A stretch of 48,330 nt of DNA from Glaciecola sp. (GTDB lineage Bacteria > Pseudomonadota > Gammaproteobacteria > Enterobacterales > Alteromonadaceae): the NCBI GenBank assembly GCA_018623155.1, contig JAAZVZ010000017.1:1-48330 (forward strand). Reading direction: 5' to 3'. Below the pieces are notes generated by a model. That model had not been told where the DNA came from. It did not search any database and saw only the letters and a list, made by a program, of their open reading frames with translations. A program made the position numbers and the translations under genes. Shown piece after piece: positions 16,622 through 29,684 of the stretch. The first letter of the stretch is position 1. Every line of letters starts with the position of its first letter.

Positions 16622-17214
16622 TTTTCCTCTACCCCTGTAATCGTTTGGCTCGTGAGCTCCGCGTATACATCGGCAAACTTATTCTGCCAAACACGATTAT
16701 TCACATCCCCGATGTGATGGACTCGAATAATCCCATTTTGATCGATCAATAACGATTCGGGTGCGCCAGTCACACCTAAATCGAGAGACGTATCGCGATA
16801 CACATCAAAAATATTGTAAGCAAAGGGGTTGCCCAAACGGTCAGTGATATCAATGACCTCTTGTTGCACTCTTGCTAACGTTTTTATGCCAAAATCAGGG
16901 TCGAGGTCTTGGTCGTAATATAGACCAACAATCTGTACACCCTGTTCAGATAATGCTGTTAGATACGGTAATTCTACCTGACATGTTACGCACCATACGC
17001 CCCAGACATTGAGAAGTGTCACTTTCCCCTTAAAAACGTCTTGGGTATAAGTGATTTCTGGTTGCATCAAATCCGGTAACGCAAATTCAGGCATTGGTCG
17101 ATCTAACGTCATGGCATCACGTGCCTGTGGGTCAGAAAATAACCCTTGGAATAAAAACAGACATAGCCCTAAAAAAAACACCAACGGGACAGCAAATTTA
17201 AGCTTATTTTGCAT
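16618..17214 (-). CDS. ccmG: Thiol:disulfide interchange protein CcmG (DsbE)
   Basis: CcmG passes reductant from DsbD to the apocytochrome or CcmH. The 198-residue product is anchored by an N-terminal hydrophobic segment (8-25) and has a thioredoxin fold with active site WCVTC (Cys75, Cys78). The family cis-proline region is TGAPE. An acidic loop, YYDQDLDPDF, lies after the first helix. It overlaps the end of ccmF by 11 bases and ccmH by four. Confidence 0.94.
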   Translation of the reverse strand: MQNKLKFAVPLVFFLGLCLFLFQGLFSDPQARDAMTLDRPMPEFALPDLMQPEITYTQDVFKGKVTLLNVWGVWCVTCQVELPYLTALSEQGVQIVGLYYDQDLDPDFGIKTLARVQQEVIDITDRLGNPFAYNIFDVYRDTSLDLGVTGAPESLLIDQNGIIRVHHIGDVNNRVWQNKFADVYAELTSQTITGVEEK

Positions 17215-19213
17215 GACTCGGCTCCGATTTTGCAGGTGATGAATGAGCTGTTAATACGTTTTTTAACTTGGCAATACTGGCGAGACGGTAGCGTTTATCA
17301 GCCATTGACAACACCCCGCCAAGACTCATAATGCCTGCACCTAGCCAAATCCAAATCACAAAAGGCTTGTAATAAACTCGGACCGCCCACGCCCCGTTAT
17401 CCAGAGGCTCTCCCATTGCAATAAACAAATCACGAACCAAGTTAGAATCAATACCGGCTTCTGTCATCGTGGTTTGCTGAACTGGATATAAACGTTTTTC
17501 TGGCTCTAAATGGACGACAAACTCACCGTTTTTGTAGACATCGAAAATACCCCGATCGGCAGTATAATTCGGACCTTGAATCGTTTGCACATCATCAAAG
17601 CGAACCTCGTAACCTGCAATGGAAACGCGATCGCCAAACTGCATCCGGACATCTCTCTCAGTTTCAAAATTACTGACTAAGGTAATCCCAATCAAGGAGA
17701 CGGCAAAGCCAACATGCCCCAGAACCATGCCCCAATGCGAACGAGTCAAACGTGAAAGGCCAGTTACCAATGACACGTTTTGTTGCGCATTAACCCGCTG
17801 ATACACCTCTTGCACAGTGGAAATTAAAATCCAAAATGCCAACAGCATGCCCAGCGTAGCGGTATATTTTTCCCCGTCGTAAGCATTTACCACGAGTATC
17901 GCTGCACTCAGTGCAAGCCCAAACGCGATGATTAACTGATTCCGCAAAGCCGTTAACGATTGTTTTTTCCAACGGCTTAATGGTCCGATAGCCAAAAACA
18001 TAACAAAAGGCACAATTAACCAGGTAAACATTTGATTAAAAAACGGAGCGCCAATCGAAATTGAACCCAGCCCCAATTCTTTGTGAACTAGGGGAAACAA
18101 AGTCCCTAACAACACCACTACCGTAGCTGCACACAACAAAATATTGTTGCCAAGCAACATATTTTCACGTGATAAGAGGGCAAACTGAGTGCGCGATTGC
18201 AATTGTGATGCACGCAAAGTATACAATAACAGCGAACCACCAATCACAAGCACCAGTAGTCCTAAAATAAACATGCCACGAGATGGATCCGCAGCGAATG
18301 AATGCACTGAAACTAAGATGCCTGAACGTACTAAGAACGTCCCTAATAAACTCAAAGAGAAAGCGGCGATGGCAAGCAACACTGTCCAAGATTTGAAGGC
18401 TTTACGTTTTTCGGTTACCGCTAATGAATGCATCAAAGCAGTTCCCACAAGCCAAGGCATAAAAGATGCATTTTCAACTGGATCCCAGAACCACCAGCCG
18501 CCCCATCCTAGCTCATAATACGCCCACCATGAGCCAAGTGCGATACCGACTGTCAAGAAAGCCCATGCTGCAATCGTCCACGGACGAGACCATCGCGCCC
18601 AAGTTGAGTCTAATTGGCCTGAGATTAAGGCAGCTATTGCAAACGCAAATGCCACAGAGAAACCGACATACCCCATGTAAAGCATAGGTGGATGTATGAT
18701 CATCCCAAAATCTTGTAGAAGTGGGTTTAAGTCACGTCCATCAACTGGAACATAAGGCAACAAAGTATTAAATGGGTTAGAGGTCAGTAACATGAATAAA
18801 TAAAACCCAATCGAGACGATACCCAATACAGATAATACTCGAGCTAACATAACCGCTGGGATCCCTTTGCTAAATAACGCAACGGCGACCATCCATACTG
18901 CAAATGTCAAAACCCAGAGCAAGAACGAACCTTCATGGCCGCCCCACACCGCAGTGATTTTGTAATACCAAGGCAACATACTGTTTGAATGATTCGCGAC
19001 ATAAGCAATGGAAAAGTCATCATGGAGGAACGCTTGCGTCAAACTAATATAGGCAACCAAAGTAAAAAACAACACACCCAATGCGAGTGGCTTTGCGCTA
19101 GCTATCATCCACTTTTGCCCTGAAAAGCTGCCCCACATTGGATATACAGCTAAACTCAGTGCCATCAACATGGCCAATACACTGGCTAGATTACCGATCT
19201 CAGCAAACATCAT
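17204..19213 (-). CDS. ccmF: Cytochrome c heme lyase subunit CcmF
   Basis: CcmF is the large membrane subunit that attaches heme to apocytochrome c. The 669-residue product is polytopic. It contains the heme-handling tryptophan-rich WWD motif GWGGWWFWDPVENASFMPWL in the middle third, and conserved His-bearing loops such as GGHEGSFLLWVL and IIHPPMLYMGY. The start ATG shares one base with the ccmE stop (TAATG), and the stop overlaps ccmG. Length is normal for the family. Confidence 0.95.
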   Translation of the reverse strand: MMFAEIGNLASVLAMLMALSLAVYPMWGSFSGQKWMIASAKPLALGVLFFTLVAYISLTQAFLHDDFSIAYVANHSNSMLPWYYKITAVWGGHEGSFLLWVLTFAVWMVAVALFSKGIPAVMLARVLSVLGIVSIGFYLFMLLTSNPFNTLLPYVPVDGRDLNPLLQDFGMIIHPPMLYMGYVGFSVAFAFAIAALISGQLDSTWARWSRPWTIAAWAFLTVGIALGSWWAYYELGWGGWWFWDPVENASFMPWLVGTALMHSLAVTEKRKAFKSWTVLLAIAAFSLSLLGTFLVRSGILVSVHSFAADPSRGMFILGLLVLVIGGSLLLYTLRASQLQSRTQFALLSRENMLLGNNILLCAATVVVLLGTLFPLVHKELGLGSISIGAPFFNQMFTWLIVPFVMFLAIGPLSRWKKQSLTALRNQLIIAFGLALSAAILVVNAYDGEKYTATLGMLLAFWILISTVQEVYQRVNAQQNVSLVTGLSRLTRSHWGMVLGHVGFAVSLIGITLVSNFETERDVRMQFGDRVSIAGYEVRFDDVQTIQGPNYTADRGIFDVYKNGEFVVHLEPEKRLYPVQQTTMTEAGIDSNLVRDLFIAMGEPLDNGAWAVRVYYKPFVIWIWLGAGIMSLGGVLSMADKRYRLASIAKLKNVLTAHSSPAKSEPSHAK

Positions 19214-19677
19214 TAATACCCTGCTTCAGATGGCTTAACGTGTTTGATGCCCTTCATCTGCTCGGCGAGTTCTGGTGGCATATACTCTTCATCATGCTTT
19301 GCAAGAACTTCATCTGCGATGATGATATTACCAGCTTGTAGCACACCTGTTGCGACGATGCCTTGTCCTTCGCGAAACAAATCAGGCAAGATTCCACTGT
19401 AACTCACTGTTACTTTTGGGCCGGTATCGACTAAATCGAACTCTACCGCTAGTGAATCCTGATTACGCTCAACTGAACCCTCAACCACCATACCTCCAAT
19501 TCGTAAACGTTGGCCTATCTGTGGCTTTTTACCCTCTTTACCGTTGATTATTTCTGATGGCGTGTAAAACAAATCAATATTGTTACTTAATGCATAAAGC
19601 ATTAACCCAATCGCTCCCGCTAATAGCACACCGATTGCCGAAACGGTGATCAAGCGTTGTTGACGTCTAGGGTTCAT
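19213..19677 (-). CDS. ccmE: Heme chaperone CcmE
   Basis: CcmE carries heme covalently in the periplasm from CcmABCD to CcmF. The 154-residue product has an N-terminal membrane anchor (about 9-29), a beta-barrel domain, and the heme-binding His128 in [11 protein letters not shown] with Tyr132. The frame is open 22 codons further upstream, but the ATG at 19677 (MNPRRQQRL) matches the family and lies just past the ccmD stop. Confidence 0.94.
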   Translation of the reverse strand: MNPRRQQRLITVSAIGVLLAGAIGLMLYALSNNIDLFYTPSEIINGKEGKKPQIGQRLRIGGMVVEGSVERNQDSLAVEFDLVDTGPKVTVSYSGILPDLFREGQGIVATGVLQAGNIIIADEVLAKHDEEYMPPELAEQMKGIKHVKPSEAGY

Positions 19678-19678
19678 G

Positions 19679-19882
19679 TTACTTTTCCTGTGATTGTTTT
19701 GCTGCTGCAATTCTCGCCTCACGAGCTTGCTCGGCAACAACATGTTGCGTTAACTGTCTTTTTTGACGTTTTATATAAGTGATATACAGCACAATGCTGA
19801 GAAAACTGACTCCGTAAGATAGCCATACAAAAAAACCATAGCCACCCATCGCAATAAAATCTGCAAAACTATCAAATGCCAT
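19679..19882 (-). CDS. ccmD: Heme exporter small subunit CcmD
   Basis: CcmD is a 67-residue, single-span membrane protein needed to release holo-CcmE from CcmC. It has one hydrophobic segment (residues about 15-33, [20 protein letters not shown]), followed by a basic and helical cytoplasmic tail. The start shares one base with the ccmC stop. Identification rests on size, topology and position between ccmC and ccmE. Confidence 0.9.
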   Translation of the reverse strand: MAFDSFADFIAMGGYGFFVWLSYGVSFLSIVLYITYIKRQKRQLTQHVVAEQAREARIAAAKQSQEK

Positions 19883-20628
19883 TATTTTGTCTCCCGCTCA
19901 CTTAATAGTTGCTTAACCCAAGGACGATGCAGTTCTCGTTCAATAATCACATTTTTGAGCTGCATTAAAGTCAAAGTACCAATCAATCCCATAAAGCCAG
20001 CAATAGATACAAGCAATGGCCATTTCATCGATGGCGCAATAGACGGTTTGCCAATTTTGGTGATGGTTGAGCCTTGATGCAAGGTATTCCACCACTCGAC
20101 GGAGTAGTGAATAATAGGAATATTGATGACCCCAATTAAGGCTATGATCGCTGCTGCTTTTCCTGCTTGTTGCCGATCATTAAACGCGTAATACAACGCC
20201 ATTACGCCAAGATACAAAAATAATAAAATCAGTTGTGATGTTAAACGTGCATCCCATATCCACCACGTTCCCCACATCGGTTTACCCCATGCTGCCCCAG
20301 TGAACAAAGAAATGAAGCACATCAATGCGCCCACTGGCGCCATGGCGATCATACTCATATAAGCCGTTTTCCATTGCCAGACTAATCCAACTAGTCCTGC
20401 AATCGCCATCGCAACATACGTGCCCATGGATAAAATCGCAGAGGGCACGTGAATATAAATTATCCGAAAGGAATCACCCTGTTGATAATCAGCTGGTGCA
20501 AAAAGCATCCCCCACACCAGACCCACACTCAGTCCCAAAATCGCAGCGGATAAAAAATACGGCATAAGCGTATTGCACAACGCATAGGCTCGCTCCGTTT
20601 TGGCATAAGGATGTAACCAGACAAACAT
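19882..20628 (-). CDS. ccmC: Heme transporter CcmC
   Basis: CcmC presents heme to CcmE at the periplasmic side of the inner membrane. The 248-residue product has six predicted helices and the tryptophan-rich motif WGTWWIWDARLTSQLIL. Conserved His residues flank it in IYIHVPSAI and VEWWNTLHQGSTI. Its start shares one base with the ccmB stop. Length and motif are standard. Confidence 0.95.
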   Translation of the reverse strand: MFVWLHPYAKTERAYALCNTLMPYFLSAAILGLSVGLVWGMLFAPADYQQGDSFRIIYIHVPSAILSMGTYVAMAIAGLVGLVWQWKTAYMSMIAMAPVGALMCFISLFTGAAWGKPMWGTWWIWDARLTSQLILLFLYLGVMALYYAFNDRQQAGKAAAIIALIGVINIPIIHYSVEWWNTLHQGSTITKIGKPSIAPSMKWPLLVSIAGFMGLIGTLTLMQLKNVIIERELHRPWVKQLLSERETK

Positions 20629-21293
20629 TATTGATGACTCACTCTAATCGCATAACTCATCGCGATGGGCGTCAAGGCCATTGCGATACACAACATTGCT
20701 GCAATAATAGCAAGTTGTGGTAAATAATTTAATCCAAACATAGCGGTGTCGACCGCTGATGTAGCAAAAATCAGTAAAGGGATAAATACAGGGATAATAA
20801 TCAGAGACAATAAAATCCCGCCCTTCTGAAGCCCTACTGTTAAGGCTACCGCAATGGCACCTAATAAAGATAATATTGGTGTACCCAATAGTAATGTTGC
20901 AAGTAAAGCCCAGTACATCGGCATAGTCAGATTTAAAAACAATGCCAACAATGGTGATATAAAAATCAGTGGTACAATGCTAACCAACCAATGAGTGAGC
21001 ACTTTCGCAAACATGATCCACGACAAACTCAATTTGGAAAGCTGCATCTGCTCTAACACTCCATCGTTAAAATCATCACGAAATAATCTCTCCATTCCCA
21101 ACAGTGCCGATAAGATGGCTGCCACCCAGATGACACCCGGACCAATTTTTTGTAACGTTTCTGGTGCAGGCCCTACCGCGATCGGAAATAACGTTATCAC
21201 CAAAGCAAAAAACGTAAGCGGCTGGAATATGTCTGCTTTTTGTCTCATCGCAAGTGTAAAATCACGATGAATAATACTGTACAGTGGACTCAT
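20628..21293 (-). CDS. ccmB: Heme exporter permease CcmB
   Basis: CcmB is the membrane subunit of the CcmAB ABC complex that drives release of holo-CcmE. The 221-residue product has about six membrane helices. The conserved early segment is WVAAILSALLGMERLFRDDF, and GVLEQMQLSKLSL follows it. It overlaps the ccmA stop by four bases. Confidence 0.94.
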   Translation of the reverse strand: MSPLYSIIHRDFTLAMRQKADIFQPLTFFALVITLFPIAVGPAPETLQKIGPGVIWVAAILSALLGMERLFRDDFNDGVLEQMQLSKLSLSWIMFAKVLTHWLVSIVPLIFISPLLALFLNLTMPMYWALLATLLLGTPILSLLGAIAVALTVGLQKGGILLSLIIIPVFIPLLIFATSAVDTAMFGLNYLPQLAIIAAMLCIAMALTPIAMSYAIRVSHQ

Positions 21294-21898
21294 ATCCGAT
21301 ACTCCAATGCCAGTTCCTTTACTTGATGTGAAGACAACAATGCTTGATGTGACGTCATAATGACACAGCCACCTTGTGCGACAAATTCGTCAACACGTGC
21401 CTGTATAAAAGCAATTCCAGAAACATCTAATGAAGTATAGGGCTCATCCAATATCCACAATGAGGTGTCAACTAGTTGTGTTCGAGCTAGAGAGACTCTC
21501 CTTTGTTGACCGGCTGATAACTGCCCTGTAGGCAGGTCCTCTAAACCGACTAACTCATATCGTGCAAGCACCTCATATAATTCATCAAGGCTCGGATTAA
21601 CTCGGTGTAATGCCGTCCAATAAGTGAGATTTTCTATGGCTGAAAGGTGTTTGTTCTGTGCTAATTTGTGCCCAAGGTAGAGTAGCGGCACATCAGATTG
21701 AGAGTTTGAATGAACTTGAACAAGACCACTTTCAGGTAGTGATAGCCCAGACAAAATTCGTAATAAGCTGGTTTTACCTGCTCCGTTGGGACCGGTCAAA
21801 TGGACTAATTCACCAGCACGTAAAGTCACGTCTAACTCTGAGAATAAGGTCCTATCTTGTTTCACACACGTTAAATTTCGTGCAACTAACACATCCAA
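21290..21898 (-). CDS. ccmA: Cytochrome c maturation ATP-binding protein CcmA
   Basis: CcmA is the ATPase of the CcmAB complex. The 202-residue product has Walker A GPNGAGKTS (residues 36-44), the ABC signature LSAGQQRRVSLAR, and Walker B WILDEPYTSLD. It is the first gene of a minus-strand operon in which nearly every junction overlaps: ccmABCDEFGHI and then mlaA. The 220-base gap to recA upstream holds the recA terminator and presumably the ccm promoter. I could not assign convincing -35 and -10 boxes there. Confidence 0.95.
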   Translation of the reverse strand: MDVLVARNLTCVKQDRTLFSELDVTLRAGELVHLTGPNGAGKTSLLRILSGLSLPESGLVQVHSNSQSDVPLLYLGHKLAQNKHLSAIENLTYWTALHRVNPSLDELYEVLARYELVGLEDLPTGQLSAGQQRRVSLARTQLVDTSLWILDEPYTSLDVSGIAFIQARVDEFVAQGGCVIMTSHQALLSSHQVKELALEYRI

Positions 21899-22076
21899 CG
21901 ATTAAGTACTCTGTCTATCATTAAAACCATACGAATCATATCATATATGGAGGTTTTTTGACTATTTGTTGTTGCACAATTAGTGGGAGCATCTCCGTAA
22001 AATCAAAGGTAGGGTAAATAGATGACACGTTGCATTAGTGAAGATTCAATATCAATTGAGTATTTTGCCAATATAC

Positions 22077-22101
22077 AAAAAAGCCCGAGTAAAACTCGGG
22101 C
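22077..22101 (-). terminator. Rho-independent terminator of recA
   Basis: The minus strand has GCCCGAGT (22101-22094) pairing with ACTCGGGC (22090-22083), a 3-base loop, and then six T. It lies 19 bases past the recA stop and separates recA from the ccm operon. Confidence 0.93.
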
Positions 22102-22119
22102 CCTTAATCACTTGGTTGT

Positions 22120-23148
22120 TTATTCTGCGTCTTCGGTTTCTTCTTCTGCCGGTTTAGCTTTACACAGTAATTCAGCACGGATTTTCTCTTCAATTTCTGC
22201 AGAGATAGCTGGATTTTCTTTTAAGAATCGAGTGACATTGGCTTTACCTTGTCCAATGCGATTGCCGTTGTAGCTATACCACGCACCAGCTTTTTCGACC
22301 AGTTTCTGCTGCACACCTAAGTCAATAAGTTCAGCCTCTTTACTTATGCCTTGCCCATACAATATCTGGAATTCAGCTTGTTTAAATGGAGGTGCGACCT
22401 TATTCTTCACAACCTTAACGCGGGTTTCATTTCCGACTACTTCATCGCCTTCTTTGATTGCACCAATACGACGAATATCGAGTCTTACGGATGAATAGAA
22501 CTTCAACGCATTACCGCCAGTTGTCGTCTCAGGGTTACCAAACATAACACCGATCTTCATACGAATTTGGTTAATGAATATACACAAGGTATTTGAGCGT
22601 TTGATGTTTGCTGTCAATTTACGCAAGGCTTGTGACATAAGACGTGCTTGTAAACCAACATGTGAATCACCCATATCGCCTTCGATCTCAGCTTTTGGCG
22701 TTAATGCGGCAACGGAATCAACAATCACCACATCCACTGCACCTGAGCGAACGAGCATGTCAGTGATTTCCAAGGCTTGCTCGCCGGTGTCTGGCTGAGA
22801 AACCAATAACTCATCAATATTGACACCTAATCTCTCTGCATAGATTGGGTCAAGTGCGTGCTCAGCATCAACAAATGCACAGGTTTTACCAACTTTTTGT
22901 GCCTCTGCGATGACTTGTAGCGTCAAAGTAGTTTTACCTGATGATTCAGGCCCATAAATTTCAACAACTCGTCCACAAGGCAAACCGCCTATGCCAAGCG
23001 CAATATCTATGGTCAATGATCCTGTTGAGACAGACTCAATATCCATTGCTTGATTATCGCCGAGTTTCATAATAGAACCCTTGCCAAATTGTTTCTCAAT
23101 CTGACCTAAGGCGGCGGAGAGTGCTCGTGCTTTGTTATCGTCTGACAT
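22120..23148 (-). CDS. recA: Recombinase RecA
   Basis: RecA forms the ATP-dependent filament for homologous recombination and triggers LexA self-cleavage in the SOS response. The 342-residue product has Walker A GPESSGKT at 66-73, the loop motif [14 protein letters not shown] before loop L2, and an acidic C-terminal tail ([10 protein letters not shown]). It has its own promoter with LexA operators and a strong terminator. recX, often found directly downstream, is not here; the next gene is ccmA. Confidence 0.98.
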   Translation of the reverse strand: MSDDNKARALSAALGQIEKQFGKGSIMKLGDNQAMDIESVSTGSLTIDIALGIGGLPCGRVVEIYGPESSGKTTLTLQVIAEAQKVGKTCAFVDAEHALDPIYAERLGVNIDELLVSQPDTGEQALEITDMLVRSGAVDVVIVDSVAALTPKAEIEGDMGDSHVGLQARLMSQALRKLTANIKRSNTLCIFINQIRMKIGVMFGNPETTTGGNALKFYSSVRLDIRRIGAIKEGDEVVGNETRVKVVKNKVAPPFKQAEFQILYGQGISKEAELIDLGVQQKLVEKAGAWYSYNGNRIGQGKANVTRFLKENPAISAEIEEKIRAELLCKAKPAEEETEDAE

Positions 23149-23207
23149 AGTGGCTTAACCTTAATATTATTCGCTTTGGAAGCGTTGTTCTCTATTCAAT
23201 GATTCAG

Positions 23208-23262
23208 ATTATAATACTGTATGATTATACAGTTCAAGTTTTTTTACTGTATTTATATACAT
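23208..23262 (-). promoter_or_regulatory. recA promoter with two LexA (SOS) boxes
   Basis: On the minus strand, -35 TTGAAC (23232-23237) and -10 TATAAT (23208-23213) are separated by 18 bp. A perfect SOS box, CTGT-N8-ACAG with an AT-rich centre (23217-23232), lies between them. A second box, CTGTATTTATATACAT (23247-23262), lies upstream of the -35 and differs from the core only in its last base. Centre-to-centre spacing is 30 bp, close to three helical turns, so two LexA dimers would sit on the same face. Confidence 0.9.
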
Positions 23263-23338
23263 GTGTTTATTATGTGTATCTTAATGCAACACATATTAGA
23301 CTGATTGACTTACCTTGTCAGCTGTCTATAAGAAGTGT

Positions 23339-23836
23339 TTACGCCTGCAATGTATTTGCGATCAATGCAATAGCATGTTCAATCGCGGCCATGCGAACTT
23401 CACTTCGATTGCCATCAAATAACACAGAGTGTGTGGTCACCTCTCCTCGAAAACAGATACCAAACCAGACTAAGCCAACGGGCTTTTCAGCGGTACCTCC
23501 ACTAGGACCAGCAATGCCACTTATGCTGATGCCAAGATCACAACTATAAGAAGAGACTAATCCTTGCGCCATTGCACTGACTGTCTCTTTAGAGACCGCA
23601 CCATAGTTTTCTAAGGTTGCTACAGGCACCTTAACCAGCGTTTCTTTTGCGCGATTGGCATACGTCACAAAACTCTGCTCGAACCAAGCTGAAGCGCCAG
23701 CTTGTTCTGTCAAGATATAAGCCAGTCCACCTCCCGTGCATGACTCTGCACAGCTAATGGTCAAATCATGAGCGGTACAGTAGGTACCAATCGCTTCGAG
23801 TTGAGTTTTTGTATTTTCTTTTAGATTGCACCACAT
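23339..23836 (-). CDS. pncC: Nicotinamide-nucleotide amidase PncC (CinA C-terminal domain)
   Basis: PncC deamidates nicotinamide mononucleotide to nicotinate mononucleotide in NAD salvage. The 165-residue product is the stand-alone CinA C-terminal domain. It has the active-site block SCAESCTGGGLAYILTE, then SFVTYANRAKETLV, and then GIAGPSGGTAEKPVGLVW. It is upstream of recA on the same strand, an arrangement common in gammaproteobacteria. The 190-base gap with a full SOS promoter suggests recA is mainly transcribed on its own. It is divergent from mutS with a 56-base gap. Confidence 0.93.
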   Translation of the reverse strand: MWCNLKENTKTQLEAIGTYCTAHDLTISCAESCTGGGLAYILTEQAGASAWFEQSFVTYANRAKETLVKVPVATLENYGAVSKETVSAMAQGLVSSYSCDLGISISGIAGPSGGTAEKPVGLVWFGICFRGEVTTHSVLFDGNRSEVRMAAIEHAIALIANTLQA

Positions 23837-23892
23837 TTTTTTAGTATGCTTATATCACAAACCGTCATCTCAACTTATAACAAAAGCCAAAA

Positions 23893-26484
23893 GTGAGTCA
23901 ATTGAAAACCACCCATACCCCAATGATGCAACAGTATCTTGCAATCAAAGCCGAGCACCCTGAGGAGCTTTTGTTTTATCGTATGGGAGATTTTTATGAG
24001 TTGTTTTACGACGATGCAGTGCGCGCGGCCAAACTGATTGATCTCACATTGACGGCTCGTGGCAAATCAAACGGTGCCCCCATACCAATGGCAGGTGTGC
24101 CTTATCACGCAGTTGAAGGATATTTGGCAAGATTGGTCGAGATGGGGGAAGCCGTCGCGATTTGTGAACAAATTGGGGATCCTGCCACCAGTAAAGGCCC
24201 TGTTGAACGCCAAGTCCAGCGTATTGTTACGCCTGGCACGGTCACTGATGAAGCCCTTCTTAATGCTAAACAACACACTCTCATTGCCGCTGTCTTTGCC
24301 CACCAAGCTCGAGGCAAAACCCAATTTGGCCTTGCCAGTATAGCCCTGAGTACGGGTGAGTTTACATTGAGTGAAGTCACCTCGGAACAGGCCCTTTCTG
24401 CTGAATTAGAGCGTCTGCGACCTGTAGAGATTTTGTATCCTGAACAATTTGCCTTTGAATCGTTACTGCATTCGTACAGTGGTTTGCGCCGACGTCCAGT
24501 GTGGGAGTTTGATCTCGATTCAGCCATGCACTTACTCACGCAACAATTTGGCACTCAAGACTTAAGTGGCTTTGGCATCGCACAAGGGCATTTTTCTCTA
24601 ACGTGTGCTGGCTGTATCTTACAGTATATCAAAGACACGCAACGTTGTGCCTTACCTCATATAAACAAACTGACTTTGGATAAACCTCAAGATACCGTCT
24701 TGTTGGATGCGGCCACTCGGCGTAATTTGGAGTTGACTCGTAATTTGAGTGGTGGAGTTGACAATACCCTATTTGCTGTACTCGATAGTTGCCAGACTGC
24801 CATGGGATCACGCCTTTTACAGCAATGGATCCAACGACCTATAAGAGACCATTATCGTCTGAACCAACGCTATGACGCCGTTACTGAACTGTCTGAAGCC
24901 GAAATCTTTGATCTGTCACAACACCTTAAAAACATCGGTGATATCCAACGCGTCCTTGCTCGTTTAGCCTTGCGCAGTGCCCGCCCTCGAGATTTTGCCA
25001 AGCTTCAAGCTTGTTTTAACGAATTGCCATTGTTGGCAACTACCCTAGCTCAGTTTTCTACCACCAAGCTTAGCGCGTTAACTCAGCAAATAAATACTTA
25101 TCCTGAGTTTGCTGATTTGCTGAATCGAGCAATCTGTGAAAATCCACCGGTCGTGATTCGTGAAGGTGGCGTCATTGCCGATGGTTATAATGCTCAACTT
25201 GACGAATTAAGAGCATTATCTAAAGGTGCTACTGATTATCTGAGCGAACTTGAAGCACGAGAGAAAGACGCAACAGGGATTAGCACACTTAAAGTCGGTT
25301 ACAATAAAGTACATGGCTTTTTCATCGAAATCAGCAAAGGGCAAGCTCATCTTGCGCCAAGCCATTATATTCGTCGTCAAACTCTCAAAAACAACGAACG
25401 TTACATCATTGAAGAACTCAAAGCACACGAAGAAAAAGTACTTAATAGCCAAGCCAATGCATTAGCCTTAGAGAAACAATTGTATGAAGCTCTATTTGAC
25501 ACTTTATTACCTAAACTAGACGCCTTGACTGCAACGGCCAAGGCGCTTGCAGAATTAGATGTTTTATTATGTTTTGCTCAACTGACTCAGAATAAACAAT
25601 TGTCTCGTCCCACGTTAATCGACAAACGGGGCATGCAGTATCAAGATGGTCGCCATATTGTCGTCGAAGACGTTCTCAACTCACCCTTTATTGCAAACCC
25701 CTTAGCGCTTGATAAAAGCCAGTCAATGCTGTTAATCACTGGTCCAAATATGGGGGGTAAATCTACCTATATGAGGCAGACTGCACTGATTGTATTAATG
25801 GCACACATTGGTTGTTTTGTCCCTGCAACTGCGTGTGAGATAGGGCCAGTTGATCAAATTTTTACTCGGATTGGCGCCGCGGATGATTTGGCCTCCGGAC
25901 GTTCTACTTTTATGGTCGAAATGACCGAAACCGCAACAATTTTAAATAACGCCACAGAACACAGCTTGGTCTTGATGGATGAAATAGGACGAGGTACATC
26001 TACCTATGATGGGCTGTCATTGGCTTGGGCATGTGCGGATTTTTTGCATCACAAAATTGGCGCTATGACACTCTTTGCCACTCATTATTTTGAACTCACA
26101 CAGCTAGCTGATAATACAACGGGTATGGCCAATGTGCACCTCAGTGCAATCGAACACAACGACAGCATCAAGTTTATGCATAATGTCAAAAATGGTGCAG
26201 CAAACAAAAGTTATGGCCTTCAAGTTGCTCAACTTGCGGGTCTTCCCAACACAGTGATTACCGCTGCCCGAACTAAACTCAATGAGCTTGAGTCATCAAG
26301 CACAACAATAGATAGAGCCACGCCTCAAAATTCTTTAGATGCAACACAATCTCCTGTGCAATTACAGCTCGATCAGACTGATTCAGCTATATTTGAAGCG
26401 TTGGACAATACAGACCCCGATGAACTCTCTCCAAAACAAGCACATGAATTATTGTATTTACTCAAAACTTTAAGGCAAAAATAA
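23893..26484 (+). CDS. mutS: DNA mismatch repair protein MutS
   Basis: MutS recognises base mismatches and starts methyl-directed repair with MutL. The 863-residue product has the mismatch-reading Phe34-x-Glu36 in GDFYELF, Walker [10 protein letters not shown] at about 617-625, Walker [17 protein letters not shown], and a C-terminal tetramerisation tail. The start is a GTG, supported because [10 protein letters not shown] follows at the same place as in E. coli MutS. No good Shine-Dalgarno precedes it, so expression may be low. In E. coli mutS is next to rpoS. Here the next gene is pyrG. Confidence 0.97.
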   Translation: MSQLKTTHTPMMQQYLAIKAEHPEELLFYRMGDFYELFYDDAVRAAKLIDLTLTARGKSNGAPIPMAGVPYHAVEGYLARLVEMGEAVAICEQIGDPATSKGPVERQVQRIVTPGTVTDEALLNAKQHTLIAAVFAHQARGKTQFGLASIALSTGEFTLSEVTSEQALSAELERLRPVEILYPEQFAFESLLHSYSGLRRRPVWEFDLDSAMHLLTQQFGTQDLSGFGIAQGHFSLTCAGCILQYIKDTQRCALPHINKLTLDKPQDTVLLDAATRRNLELTRNLSGGVDNTLFAVLDSCQTAMGSRLLQQWIQRPIRDHYRLNQRYDAVTELSEAEIFDLSQHLKNIGDIQRVLARLALRSARPRDFAKLQACFNELPLLATTLAQFSTTKLSALTQQINTYPEFADLLNRAICENPPVVIREGGVIADGYNAQLDELRALSKGATDYLSELEAREKDATGISTLKVGYNKVHGFFIEISKGQAHLAPSHYIRRQTLKNNERYIIEELKAHEEKVLNSQANALALEKQLYEALFDTLLPKLDALTATAKALAELDVLLCFAQLTQNKQLSRPTLIDKRGMQYQDGRHIVVEDVLNSPFIANPLALDKSQSMLLITGPNMGGKSTYMRQTALIVLMAHIGCFVPATACEIGPVDQIFTRIGAADDLASGRSTFMVEMTETATILNNATEHSLVLMDEIGRGTSTYDGLSLAWACADFLHHKIGAMTLFATHYFELTQLADNTTGMANVHLSAIEHNDSIKFMHNVKNGAANKSYGLQVAQLAGLPNTVITAARTKLNELESSSTTIDRATPQNSLDATQSPVQLQLDQTDSAIFEALDNTDPDELSPKQAHELLYLLKTLRQK

Positions 26485-26494
26485 CCTTTTTTGA

Positions 26495-26523
26495 TTGTCT
26501 TAAAATCCCCTTTTGCGTATACT
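26495..26523 (+). promoter_or_regulatory. Predicted pyrG promoter and structured leader
   Basis: A -35 TTGTCT (26495-26500), 17-bp spacer, and -10 TATACT (26518-26523) precede pyrG by about 100 bases. The leader between can fold: TTGCGT-attct-cACGCAA near 26554-26571, nested in a longer imperfect pairing of AGCAAAGAC with GTCTTGCT. No terminator follows, so any control is unproven. Confidence 0.5.
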
Positions 26524-26610
26524 ATTGCTCCATTCAGCAAAGACGGTATCGTTGCGTATTCTCACGCAATCTTAGGTCTTGCTAAAACGTATTCATACAC
26601 CATTATTTAA

Positions 26611-28257
<1,647 letters not shown>

Positions 28258-28263
28258 ATTTGA

Positions 28264-29571
<1,308 letters not shown>

Positions 29572-29606
29572 TCACCGTTCATTGTGTAACAATTGATTCA
29601 AATGAG

Positions 29607-29642
29607 AAGCGCGTATTCACTCAACCGATACGCGCTTTTTTA
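29607..29642 (+). terminator. Rho-independent terminator after eno
   Basis: AAGCGCGTAT (29607-29616) pairs with ATACGCGCTT (29628-29637), a perfect 10-bp stem with an 11-base loop, followed by a T-run to 29641. Confidence 0.93.
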
Positions 29643-29684
29643 TTTGTGCTTTATTTTTGATCATAATCTGTCGATAATAGCGAG

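Noticed and set aside
21899-22119. recX or another small gene between recA and ccmA
   Set aside because: The space is taken by the recA terminator and no frame of useful length or similarity is present on the minus strand.
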